Positions 1 to 7,206 are shown, numbered from the stretch's first letter. The stretch: 8,425 bases of DNA from Acidobacteriota bacterium (GCA_028872975.1 JAGWNV010000097.1:1-8425), one strand, 5' to 3'. A program made the numbers and translations. The notes: generated from the letters alone by a model not told the origin.

Positions 1-83
1 AGGGGACCGCTGAGGAGAGCCTCCCGGGCACCCGGAAGCGCCCGGAAGGGCAAGGAGGAGGTGGACCGTAGACTGGTCCGACC
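1..83 (+). promoter_or_regulatory. metH 5' leader, hairpin-rich, truncated at window edge
   Basis: No open gene on the plus strand explains this stretch. It contains several short perfect inverted repeats: CCGG/CCGG around GCAC (24-27 and 32-35), GCCC-GGAA-GGGC with a GNRA-type loop (40-51), and GGACC-GTAGACT-GGTCC (63-79). CCTCC (20-24) can pair with the purine-rich GGAGG copies at 54-58 or 57-61, so the Shine-Dalgarno could be masked. GGACC at 4-8 is also complementary to GGTCC at 75-79 and would compete with the 63-79 hairpin. metH leaders are often controlled by cobalamin, SAM or SAH riboswitches. I could not match this segment to the conserved core of any of them, and most of a riboswitch would lie upstream of position 1. 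Calling it regulatory is inference. Confidence 0.35.
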
Positions 84-86
84 GTG
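54..86 (+). promoter_or_regulatory. metH ribosome-binding site with hairpin between SD and GTG start
   Basis: The only strong Shine-Dalgarno before metH is GGAGGAGG at 54-61, which leaves 22 bases before the GTG start at 84-86. That is far beyond the usual 5-9. Between them lies a perfect 5-bp hairpin, GGACC (63-67) and GGTCC (75-79), with a 7-base loop. If it folds, the effective spacing drops to about 5 bases (T62 plus 80-83). An in-frame TAG at 69-71 rules out any start closer to the SD in this frame. The next in-frame candidate, ATG at 129-131, has no visible SD. The sequence features are seen directly; the spacing-by-folding role is inference. Confidence 0.45.
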
Positions 87-3000
87 TCCGACCGCTCCGC
101 GCTGCCGCCGGTCCTCACCCACGACGCCATGGCCTTCGAGGAGCCCGGCGTCGCCTATCTCGACGCGGCCTCCCGTCGGGTCGTGGTGTTCGACGGCGCC
201 ATGGGCACCACCCTCCAGTTGGCCGACCTCTCCGCCGACGACTTCGGCGGCCCGGCCCTCGAGGGTTGCAACGAGGTCCTCTGTCTCACCCGGCCCGAGG
301 TCGTCGGGGCCGTCCACCGCAGCTTCCTCGACGCCGGCGTCGACGTCGTCGAGACGAACGCATTCGGCGCCTTCCGGGTCGTCCTCGCCGAGTACGGCCT
401 CGAGGACCGGGTCGAGGAGATCAACCTGGCCGCCGCCCGGATCGCCAGGGAGGCCGCCGACGCCGCCTCCTCGTCCGGCCACCGGCGGTGGGTGGCGGGG
501 AACCTGGGACCGGGGACGAAGTTCCCCACTCTCGGCCAGATCGCCTACGCCGATCTCCGCGACGCCTACCAGGAACAGGCCGCCGCCCTCCTCTCCGGCG
601 GAGTGGACCTGCTCGTCGTGGAGACCGTCTACGACCTCCTCCAGGCCAAGGCCGCCCTCAACGGCTGCAAGCGGGCCATGGTGGCGGTGGGCCGGAGGGT
701 GCCACTCCAGGTCCAGGTCACGATCGAGCTGACGGGCCGCATGCTCCCCGGCACCGAGATCGGCGCCGCCCTCGTCGCCCTCGAAGCCATGCGGCCCGAC
801 GTCATCGGCCTCAACTGCGCCACCGGCCCGGCGGAGATGGGCGAGGCCCTCCGGCACCTGAGCACCCGAGCCCGGACGCCGATCGCGGCACAGCCCAACG
901 CGGGTCTCCCCTCGGTGGTCCACGGCGCCATGCACTACGACCTGTCCCCCGAGGACCTCGCCGAGTACCACGCCCGGTTCGTCACCGAGCTCGGCGTGAC
1001 CGTGATCGGGGGATGCTGCGGGACCACCCCGGACCATCTCCGGGCCGTGGTCGACCGTTGCCGGGACCTCGTCCCGGCCACGAGGGAGGTCGTCTCCGAG
1101 CCGGGCCTCTCCTCGATCTACGGCCCCGTCTCGCTCCACCAGGACACCTCGTTCCTCGTGGTCGGCGAGCGGACCAACGCCAACGGGTCGAAGAAGTTCC
1201 GCGACGCCATGCTCGCCGGGGACTGGGACACGACAGTGGCAATGGCCAAGGACCAGGTGAAGGAAGGCGCCCACGTCCTCGACGTCTGTGTCGACTACAC
1301 CGGCGCCGACGGGGTCGCCGACATGGCCGAGGTCGCCTCCCGGTTCGCCACCCAGGCGAGCGTGGCCCTCATGATCGACTCGACCGAGGCGCCTGTCGTG
1401 GAAGCCGCCCTCCAGCGCCTCGGCGGCCGCTGCATCCTCAACTCGGTGAACCTCGAGGAGGGCGACGAGCCGGGCGGCCGCCTCGACAGCTTCCTGACCC
1501 TCGCCCGCGAGTACGGCGCCGCTGTCGTCTGCACCTGCATCGACACCGAGGGCCAGGCCCGGACGGCCGACTGGAAGCTCAGGGCGGCCCGGGCCATCAG
1601 CGAGGTGGCGGTGGACCGCTACCACCTCCTCGCCGAGGACCTCGTCTTCGACCCCCTCGTCCTCCCCCTTTCGACAGGCATGGAGGAGGGCCGACGCGAC
1701 GGGATCGAGACCCTGGAGGGCATCCGGCGGATCAAGGCCGACCTTCCGGGCGTCCACACCATCGTGGGCCTCTCCAACGTCTCCTTCGGCCTCACCCCCG
1801 CCGCCCGCCACGCCCTCAACTCGATGTTCCTCCACGAGTGTGTGGAGGCCGGCCTCGACGCCGCCATCGTCCACGCGGCCCGGATCCTGCCCCTGTCGAA
1901 GATCGACGACCGAGTCCGGGAGGTCTGCCTGGACCTCATCTACGACCGCCGCGCCGAGGGCTACGACCCCCTCGCCGAGCTGCTGGCCCTCTTCGAGGGC
2001 GTCACCGCCGGCGCCGTCGCCAAGGAGGACCGGTCCGGCTGGCCCGTCGAGGAACGGCTCCAGCGCCGGATCGTCGACGGCGACCGCACCGGGATCGAAG
2101 AGGAGCTCGAGGAGGCCCTCGCCGCCGGCCGCAGCCCTCTCGGGGTGGTGAACGACGTGCTCCTCGAGGGGATGAAGACCGTCGGCGAGCTCTTCGCGTC
2201 GGGGGAGATGCAGCTGCCCTTCGTCCTCCAGTCCGCCGAGGCCATGAAGACGGCCGTCTCCTACCTCGAGCCCAAGATGGAGAAGTCCGACCAGGGCGGC
2301 AAGGGCACGATCGTCCTCGCCACCGTGAAGGGTGACGTCCACGACATCGGCAAGAACCTCGTCGACATCATCCTCACCAACAACGGCTACGAGGTCCGCA
2401 ACCTCGGCATCAAGGTCGGCATCGGCGAGATGCTCCAGGCCGCCGAGGAGCACGGCGCCGACGCCATCGGCATGAGCGGCCTCCTCGTCAAGTCCACCCT
2501 CATCATGCGGGAGAACCTGGAGGAGCTCAACGAGCGGGGCAAGGCCGGGATCCCGGTCCTCCTCGGCGGGGCCGCCCTCACCCGGACCTACGTCGAGCGG
2601 GACCTCCGGGAGGTCTACCAAGGCCGGGTCTTCTACGGGAAGGACGCCTTCGAAGGGCTCCGGACCATGGACAAGCTGATGGACCTGAAGCGGTCCGGCA
2701 CCGACGACACGGCCTTCGGCCGGGAGCCCGGCGGCCGGAAGCTCCCACCCCGCAAGAGCCAGCTCGACGCCGAGGCCGGCGGGGACGCCCCCTCCCGGTC
2801 ACCGGAGGCCCAGACCGACAACCCCGTCTTCGTCCCCCCCTTCCTCGGTGCCAGGGTCGCCAAGGGCATCGCCATCGACGACGTGGCCGGCTACCTGAAC
2901 AAGACGGCTCTCTTCCGCAACCAATGGGGTTACAGGCCAGAGAACGGGGAGACCGACGAGGAGTTCAAAGACCGGGTGAGCGTCGTCCTGCGCGAGGAGC

Positions 3001-3611
3001 TCGACAAGGCGAAGGCCAAGGACCTCCTCGTGCCCCAGGTCGCCTGGGGGTACTTCGCCGCCAACGGCGACGGGGACGACCTTGTCATCTGGGCCGACGA
3101 CGACCGGCGTGCGGAGCTCACCCGATTCACCTTTCCCCGCCAGCGCAAGGAGCCCTGGCTCTGCATCGCCGACTTCTTCCGGCCCCTCGACTCCGGCGAC
3201 CTCGACTACGCCGCCTTCCATCTCGTGACCATGGGACCGGCCGTCTCGGCGGAGACGGCGGGGCTGTTCGCCGAGAACCGCTACACGGAGTACCTCCACC
3301 TGCACGGCCTCGGCGTCGAGATGGCAGAAGCCCTGGCCGAGTACTGGCACCGCCGCATCCGGGAGGAATGGGGATTCGCCGCCGAGGACGGCCCCACCCT
3401 CATCGGGCTCTTCCGCCAGCAGTACCGCGGCGGCCGCTACTCCTTCGGCTACCCGGCCTGCCCCAATCTCGAGGACAACGCCACGGTCGTCGACCTCCTG
3501 AGGGGCGATCGGATCGGTGTCGAGGTGAGCGAGGGCTTCCAGCTCCATCCCGAGCAGTCCACCCTGGCCCTCGTCTGCCACCACCCCCGGGCCAAGTACT
3601 TCGTCGCCTGA
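84..3611 (+). CDS. metH: Cobalamin-dependent methionine synthase MetH
   Basis: 5-methyltetrahydrofolate-homocysteine methyltransferase, a cytosolic enzyme that makes methionine and regenerates tetrahydrofolate by way of methylcobalamin. All modules are visible in 1175 residues, close to the roughly 1200 usual for the family. The homocysteine/zinc barrel spans about 25-325 with FDGAMGT (36-42) and zinc ligands Cys245, Cys311 and Cys312 (GGCCGTT). The pterin-binding barrel spans about 350-625 with VGERTN (360-365) and MIDSTE. The four-helix cap is at about 652-740. The B12 Rossmann domain has DVHDIG (751-756, lower axial ligand His753), Ser798 and GGAAL (828-832). A Pro/Ala/Gly-rich linker (870-913) leads to the C-terminal SAM-binding reactivation domain, with R-x3-GY (Arg1118-Tyr1123) followed by PACP. 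The GTG start is set by an in-frame TAG at 69-71; an ATG at codon 16 is the alternative. No frameshift or missing key residue. It is convergent with the lipoyl operon and shows no functional link to it. Confidence 0.97.
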   Translation: MSDRSALPPVLTHDAMAFEEPGVAYLDAASRRVVVFDGAMGTTLQLADLSADDFGGPALEGCNEVLCLTRPEVVGAVHRSFLDAGVDVVETNAFGAFRVVLAEYGLEDRVEEINLAAARIAREAADAASSSGHRRWVAGNLGPGTKFPTLGQIAYADLRDAYQEQAAALLSGGVDLLVVETVYDLLQAKAALNGCKRAMVAVGRRVPLQVQVTIELTGRMLPGTEIGAALVALEAMRPDVIGLNCATGPAEMGEALRHLSTRARTPIAAQPNAGLPSVVHGAMHYDLSPEDLAEYHARFVTELGVTVIGGCCGTTPDHLRAVVDRCRDLVPATREVVSEPGLSSIYGPVSLHQDTSFLVVGERTNANGSKKFRDAMLAGDWDTTVAMAKDQVKEGAHVLDVCVDYTGADGVADMAEVASRFATQASVALMIDSTEAPVVEAALQRLGGRCILNSVNLEEGDEPGGRLDSFLTLAREYGAAVVCTCIDTEGQARTADWKLRAARAISEVAVDRYHLLAEDLVFDPLVLPLSTGMEEGRRDGIETLEGIRRIKADLPGVHTIVGLSNVSFGLTPAARHALNSMFLHECVEAGLDAAIVHAARILPLSKIDDRVREVCLDLIYDRRAEGYDPLAELLALFEGVTAGAVAKEDRSGWPVEERLQRRIVDGDRTGIEEELEEALAAGRSPLGVVNDVLLEGMKTVGELFASGEMQLPFVLQSAEAMKTAVSYLEPKMEKSDQGGKGTIVLATVKGDVHDIGKNLVDIILTNNGYEVRNLGIKVGIGEMLQAAEEHGADAIGMSGLLVKSTLIMRENLEELNERGKAGIPVLLGGAALTRTYVERDLREVYQGRVFYGKDAFEGLRTMDKLMDLKRSGTDDTAFGREPGGRKLPPRKSQLDAEAGGDAPSRSPEAQTDNPVFVPPFLGARVAKGIAIDDVAGYLNKTALFRNQWGYRPENGETDEEFKDRVSVVLREELDKAKAKDLLVPQVAWGYFAANGDGDDLVIWADDDRRAELTRFTFPRQRKEPWLCIADFFRPLDSGDLDYAAFHLVTMGPAVSAETAGLFAENRYTEYLHLHGLGVEMAEALAEYWHRRIREEWGFAAEDGPTLIGLFRQQYRGGRYSFGYPACPNLEDNATVVDLLRGDRIGVEVSEGFQLHPEQSTLALVCHHPRAKYFVA

Positions 3612-3657
3612 CGCCGGTCGGACGCCGGCGCCCGGACGCCGGTGGCCAGGGCCGGGC
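3612..3657. repeat. Convergent intergenic gap with CGGACGCCGG repeats; possible bidirectional terminator
   Basis: These 46 bases separate the stop codons of metH (plus) and the SDR gene (minus). CGGACGCCGG occurs at 3619-3628 and 3633-3642, and a partial copy, GACGCCGG, overlaps the metH stop at 3610-3617. The spacing is irregular (16 then 14 bases between matching points). Short self-pairing is possible: CCGG-CGC-CCGG at 3625-3635, and CCCGG (3631-3635) with CCGGG (3652-3656). There is no T-tract on either strand, so a classical intrinsic terminator is not shown. A role in ending the two converging transcripts is inferred from position only. Confidence 0.3.
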
Positions 3658-4383
3658 TCAGATGCTCTGGGCCCCGTCGACCACCACGGCGGCGCCGTTC
3701 ACGAAGGCCGCCGGCTGGGAGCAGAGGAAGGCCACGACCCGTCCGAAGTCGCCGGGATCGCCCATCGGGGCCCCGCCTCCCCCGCCGAGCTCCACCATCC
3801 GGTCGGTGGCATGGGGCCCGGGGCAGACGAGATTCAAGGTGATGCCAGACCCCTCCCCGGCCAGGTCGGCGGCGGCGGTCTGGGCCCAGGCCAGTAGCCC
3901 CGTCCGGGCCAGGTTCGACAGGGCCAGGTGGGGAAGGGGGCGGACCACCGAGTAGGAGCTGATGCAGCAGATCCGACCCCACCGCTGGGCCCGCATATGG
4001 GGCAGGGCTTCCCGGACGAGTCGGATCGAGGCCAGCGCGTTCGTCTCCACTGCGGCCCGGACACCCTCGTCGTCGACCTCGAGGGCCCGTCCCGCCGGCG
4101 GCCCCCCGGCGTTCGCCACCACGATGTCGAGCCGGCCGAAGGCCTCGAGGGCAGCGGCCACGAGCTCCCCGGGCGCCTCCGGGCTCGCCACGTCGGCGGC
4201 GACGGCGACGACTTCCCCGCCTGCATCCCGGATGGCCTCAGCGGTCTCCTCCAGACGGGCCCGCCCCCGGGCGCTCACGACCACCTTCGCCCCTTCGCCC
4301 GCCAAGGCCTCCGCCGAGGCCCGCCCCAGGCCGGCCGACGAGGCGGTCACGAGGGCGACCCGTCCCCCGATCCCGAGATCCAC
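3658..4383 (-). CDS. Atypical short-chain dehydrogenase/reductase lacking YxxxK
   Basis: A 241-residue Rossmann-fold protein of the classical SDR superfamily, nearest to the 3-oxoacyl-ACP-reductase-like group. Cofactor signs are a TASSAGLG glycine motif (13-20; the usual first Gly is Ala), VVVSAR (34-39) whose Arg suggests NADP(H), AADV (62-65), and ANAGGPP (90-96). Helix Asn115 and Ser142/Ser143 of the catalytic set are present. Where YxxxK belongs there is LALSN (153-157), so Leu replaces Tyr and Asn replaces Lys, with Arg160 nearby. From general knowledge, an SDR-like subgroup with NAGGPP and LxLSN-R motifs is known not to match the canonical tetrad. The loop after PGPHATDR is short and glycine-rich (G200-G204), making the protein shorter than the usual 250-265 residues. 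The GTG start is 1 base past the peptidase stop, with GGAGG 6 bases upstream. Substrate unknown; oxidoreductase activity is not assured. It is last in the operon. Confidence 0.85.
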   Translation of the reverse strand: MDLGIGGRVALVTASSAGLGRASAEALAGEGAKVVVSARGRARLEETAEAIRDAGGEVVAVAADVASPEAPGELVAAALEAFGRLDIVVANAGGPPAGRALEVDDEGVRAAVETNALASIRLVREALPHMRAQRWGRICCISSYSVVRPLPHLALSNLARTGLLAWAQTAAADLAGEGSGITLNLVCPGPHATDRMVELGGGGGAPMGDPGDFGRVVAFLCSQPAAFVNGAAVVVDGAQSI

Positions 4384-4384
4384 C

Positions 4385-5518
4385 TCAGGCCTCCAGGGCG
4401 ACGAGGCCGCGGTCGGCCTGGTTCAGGACCTCGGCTCCCTCGGCCTCCACCACCAGGATGTCCTCGAGCCGCATGCCGAACCGGCCGGGGAAGTAGATGC
4501 CGGGCTCGACCGAGAAGGCATGTCCCGGTTCGAGGAGCTCCCGGTTCCCCTCCACCAAGTAGGGATCCTCGTGCTCCTCGAGACCGATCCCGTGACCGGT
4601 CCGGTGGACGAACCGCTCGCCGTAGCCGGCCTCGACGATGACGGCCCGGGTGGCTCCGTCGACGCCCTCGGCGGCCACCCCCCGCCGTGCCGCCGCCACC
4701 CCGGCGGCCTGGGCGGCCCGGAGGACGTCGTAGCACTCCCTCACCTCCGGACCCGGGTCGCCCACGGCGACGGTCCTCGTGATGTCCGAGCAGTACCCGA
4801 CGTCCTCTCCCGGCAGGGCGTACTCGCCGCCGAAGTCGCAGACCACGACGTCCCCCCTGCCGATGACCCGGTCCCCGGCCTCGTGATGCGGGCTCGCCCC
4901 GTTCGGCCCGCTCCCCACGATGGCGAAGTTCACCTTCCGGTGCCCTTCGGCGAGGAGCCGGGCCGAGAGCTCGGCCGACACCTCCCGTTCGCTCCGCCCG
5001 GACAGCCGGATGTCGCCGCCCTGCAGGGCGGCCGCCACCCGGTCCGCAGCCGCTGCCGCCATTCGGAGCACCGCCACCTCGGCCTCGTCCTTCACCGCCC
5101 GCAGCACCGAGGTGACCCGCGAGGCGGGGAAGAACCCCGCGTCGGGCAGCCGCTCCTGCAGTCCCAGGACGGTCGCCGCCCAGGCCCGGTTGGAGACGCC
5201 CAACCGGGAGACATCGCCGCCGAGGAGGCCGGCGACGAGATCGAGGGGCTCCTCCCCGTCGGACCAGGGCCGGATCGACATGCCTGCCGGCAGCACCGGC
5301 ACCCGGGGCGCCTCGAGCTCGGGGACCACGAGGACCGCCTCCCCTTCCCGGGGCAGCACGAGCACGGTCAGCCGCTCGAGGGGCATGGCCCGGTAGCCGG
5401 TGAGCCAGGGCAGATCCGCCCCGTGGGAGAGCAGCAGCCCGTCGACCCCCGTCTCCGCCAGCCGCTCCCGGACCCGGTCCAGTCGGGCAGACCGGGCCGC
5501 CGTGGTCGACGTCGTCAT
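4385..5518 (-). CDS. M24 family metallopeptidase (Xaa-Pro aminopeptidase/prolidase-like)
   Basis: A 377-residue cytosolic two-metal peptidase of the pita-bread fold, expected to cut the bond next to proline in Xaa-Pro peptides or dipeptides. The creatinase-type N-terminal domain is at about 11-140 (LTGYRAMPLERL near 39-50). The catalytic domain follows to about 370. All five metal ligands can be placed: Asp228 (CDFGG), Asp245 (SDITRT), His309 (TGHGIG), Glu338 (SVEPGIY) and Glu352 (RLEDI). The active-site His211 (SPHHEAGD) is also present. The length fits PepQ-like proteins better than the longer PepP enzymes, but sequence alone does not settle dipeptidase versus aminopeptidase. The ATG start overlaps the LipB-LipA stop as ATGA. 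The reading frame stays open upstream in this frame, but the family's N-terminus begins at this ATG. It has no known part in lipoylation; its place here may only reflect co-transcription. Confidence 0.93.
   Translation of the reverse strand: MTTSTTAARSARLDRVRERLAETGVDGLLLSHGADLPWLTGYRAMPLERLTVLVLPREGEAVLVVPELEAPRVPVLPAGMSIRPWSDGEEPLDLVAGLLGGDVSRLGVSNRAWAATVLGLQERLPDAGFFPASRVTSVLRAVKDEAEVAVLRMAAAAADRVAAALQGGDIRLSGRSEREVSAELSARLLAEGHRKVNFAIVGSGPNGASPHHEAGDRVIGRGDVVVCDFGGEYALPGEDVGYCSDITRTVAVGDPGPEVRECYDVLRAAQAAGVAAARRGVAAEGVDGATRAVIVEAGYGERFVHRTGHGIGLEEHEDPYLVEGNRELLEPGHAFSVEPGIYFPGRFGMRLEDILVVEAEGAEVLNQADRGLVALEA
4390..4394 (-). promoter_or_regulatory. Shine-Dalgarno of the SDR gene, inside the peptidase 3' end
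   Basis: On the minus strand, GGAGG lies 6 bases before the GTG at 4383-4381 and inside the last codons of the upstream peptidase gene. The peptidase TGA (4387-4385) falls within this spacer. The placement supports the GTG as the real start and suggests translational coupling. Confidence 0.6.
5515..5518 (-). other. ATGA start/stop overlap between lipB-lipA and the M24 peptidase
   Basis: On the minus strand the peptidase ATG (5518-5516) and the LipB-LipA TGA (5517-5515) share two bases. This is the classic coupling arrangement for termination-reinitiation. Only a weak purine run (GGGAACGGGG) precedes the ATG, so coupling is probably how this gene is translated. It also fixes the peptidase start. 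Confidence 0.8.
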
Positions 5519-7197
5519 CGCCCCGTTCCCGAGAAGGCCACGGGCGCGGCACCCGACCTGCTCCCGGCGGCGGCCGCGGCGCCCCGGGCGTGGTAGCTCG
5601 ACCGGGTGAGCGGTGACGACTGGACGTGGGCGAACCCCATGGACCGGCCGATCTCTGCGAGCCGTCCGAACTCTTCGGGCGTCCACCAGCGGGCCACCGG
5701 CACGTGGGCGGCGGTGGGCCGGAGGTACTGCCCGAGGGTCACGATGTCGACGCCCACCCCGGCGAGGTCGGCGAGGGCCCCGACCACTTCCTCCTCGGAC
5801 TCCCCCATGCCGAGGATGAGCCCCGACTTGGCGGTGAGGCCCGCCGACTTGGCCGAGGCCAATACCGCCAGGCTCCGGGCGTAGCCGGCCGAGGGGCGGA
5901 CGGCCCGCTGCAGCCGGGCGACGGTCTCGAGGTTGTGGTTGAACACGTCCGGCCGGGCGCCCAAGAGGACCTCCAGGGCGCCGGAGCTCCCTTTGCAGTC
6001 GGGGACGAGGATCTCGACGGCCGTTCCCGGGCACCGGCGCCGCACCGCCTCGACGGTGGCGGCGAAGGCACCGGCTCCTCCGTCGGGGAGGTCGTCCCGG
6101 GCCACTCCGGTCACGACGACGTGGGCCAGTCCGAGCCGAGCGGTGGCGGCCGCCACCCGGTCGGGCTCCTCGGCGTCCACCGGTCCCGGGTGCCGGGTGT
6201 CGACGAGGCAGAACCCGCAGGCCCTCGTGCACCGCTCCCCGTTGATCATGAACGTCGCCGTCCCCTCCGCCCAGCACTCGAAGATGTTCGGGCATCCGGC
6301 TTCCTCGCAGACCGTCACCAGGCCGTGGGACCGGAGGGTCCGTCGGAGGGCGTGGAATTCCGGTCCCATCCTGGCCTGCACCCGGAGCCACTCCGGCTTG
6401 CGGGCGGGAACCGCCTCGGCGGCTTCGAGGTCCACCCGGGCCTGCCGGAGCCGGACCCGTAGCGGCGACTCCCCGCTCTTCCCCGGCCTCCCCTCGAGGG
6501 GGGCGGGCCGTGCCTCGCCGATGGCCGCCGGGAGTGACCGGCGGGCGTGGTGGACGTCTTGGCGGTCGACGGGCCCACCCCGGCTCCACCAGACGGCGGC
6601 CGCCCGGGCGACGGCGTCGACCACGGACTCCATCGACTCCTCGAAGCCTTCGGCCGCCATCGACGTCACCGCCTTGTCGGTGATGCCGCAGGGGACGATC
6701 CGGTCGAACCATCCGAGATCCGGGTCGACGTTCAAGGCGAGTCCGTGGAGCGATCGGTCACGGCTTATCCGGACCCCAACGGCGGCGATCTTCCGGGGCC
6801 GTGGACCGTGGGGCTCGACCCACACGCCGGGATAGCCCGCCAAGCGGCCGGCGGCGAGACCGAAGTCGGCGAGGGCATCGATGGCGACCTGCTCGACCGC
6901 CTCCACGTGGGCCGGCCCCGACTCGTGGCCGCGGGGCACCGTCACCACGGGATAGACGACGAGCTGTCCCGGCCCGTGGAAGGTGACATCCCCCCCTCGG
7001 TCGGTCCTGACGACCTCGGCGCCGACGTCGGCAGGGTCGACGAGGATGTGGGCCGGGTCTCCCCTCACCCCGAGGGTGAAGACGGGCGGGTGCTCGAGGA
7101 GCAGGACGTAGTCGTCCCGGCTCCCCGACTGGAGTGCCTGCTGGAGGGCATGGGCCTCCCCGTAGGGGACCCGGCCCAGCCACCGGACGCGGAGCAC
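5515..7197 (-). CDS. lipB-lipA: LipB-LipA fusion: octanoyltransferase joined to lipoyl synthase
   Basis: A 560-residue protein joining both steps of protein lipoylation, each domain complete by motif. Residues about 1-205 are LipB (octanoyl-ACP:protein transferase), with LEHPPVFTLG (34-43), DRGGDVTFHGPGQL (66-79), catalytic Lys136 (RKIAAVG) and acyl-carrying Cys170 (PCGITDK). Residues about 245-540 are LipA (radical SAM lipoyl synthase). Its auxiliary 4Fe-4S cysteines are Cys297, Cys302 and Cys308 (Cx4Cx5C); its SAM-cluster cysteines are Cys323, Cys327 and Cys330 (Cx3Cx2C). It also has VARDDLPDGGA (365-375), HNLETV (421-426) and the C-terminal RSSYHA (532-537) that supplies a cluster-ligand serine. 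The linker is only about 206-244. An Ala/Gly/Ser-rich tail follows 538. The GTG start lies 9 bases after the E2 stop with a weak SD. An internal GTG at codon 255 falls inside the LipA N-terminal segment, so it is an unlikely separate lipA start. Upstream E2 is a likely substrate. Confidence 0.95.
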   Translation of the reverse strand: MLRVRWLGRVPYGEAHALQQALQSGSRDDYVLLLEHPPVFTLGVRGDPAHILVDPADVGAEVVRTDRGGDVTFHGPGQLVVYPVVTVPRGHESGPAHVEAVEQVAIDALADFGLAAGRLAGYPGVWVEPHGPRPRKIAAVGVRISRDRSLHGLALNVDPDLGWFDRIVPCGITDKAVTSMAAEGFEESMESVVDAVARAAAVWWSRGGPVDRQDVHHARRSLPAAIGEARPAPLEGRPGKSGESPLRVRLRQARVDLEAAEAVPARKPEWLRVQARMGPEFHALRRTLRSHGLVTVCEEAGCPNIFECWAEGTATFMINGERCTRACGFCLVDTRHPGPVDAEEPDRVAAATARLGLAHVVVTGVARDDLPDGGAGAFAATVEAVRRRCPGTAVEILVPDCKGSSGALEVLLGARPDVFNHNLETVARLQRAVRPSAGYARSLAVLASAKSAGLTAKSGLILGMGESEEEVVGALADLAGVGVDIVTLGQYLRPTAAHVPVARWWTPEEFGRLAEIGRSMGFAHVQSSPLTRSSYHARGAAAAAGSRSGAAPVAFSGTGR

Positions 7198-7206
7198 CTC
7201 AGCGGC

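Noticed and set aside
30..55. Resemblance of the GCGCCCGGAAGGGCAA stretch to the glycine riboswitch core GCGCCGAAGGAGCAA
   Set aside because: There is an extra base pair's worth of insertion, the required downstream CTCTCAGGC element is absent, and glycine riboswitches do not normally control metH. The likeness is probably compositional.
61..732. Open frame of 223 codons starting at GTG 61, right after the good SD and overlapping metH
   Set aside because: Its product is Arg/Ser/Pro-rich low-complexity sequence with no recognisable motif and overlaps MetH's conserved homocysteine domain. It is a frame shadow typical of very GC-rich DNA. Only its first codons could matter, if they served as a leader near the metH SD.
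2799..3584. 261-codon antisense frame inside the metH reactivation domain
   Set aside because: It looks less biased than other shadows, but it mirrors MetH codons on the opposite strand, has no recognisable family, and the sense strand carries clear conserved motifs.
3962..5596. 544-codon plus-strand frame opposite the SDR and peptidase genes
   Set aside because: It is the complement of two well-supported genes. The Arg/Pro/Gly/Asp-rich sequence has no domain, and it even runs past the ATGA junction, as expected for stop-poor GC-rich antisense.
6433..6435. Internal GTG (codon 255 of the fusion) as a separate lipA start
   Set aside because: LipA-like sequence already starts about ten residues earlier, the SD is weak, and no stop codon separates the domains. 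A minor internal product cannot be excluded, but the fusion is the main reading.
4385..6712. 775-codon reading of the peptidase frame as one long protein with an N-terminal extension
   Set aside because: The extension lies out of frame across the LipB-LipA gene and is Arg/Gly/Pro-rich junk. The conserved M24 N-terminus begins at the ATG at 5518, which overlaps the preceding stop in a normal ATGA coupling.
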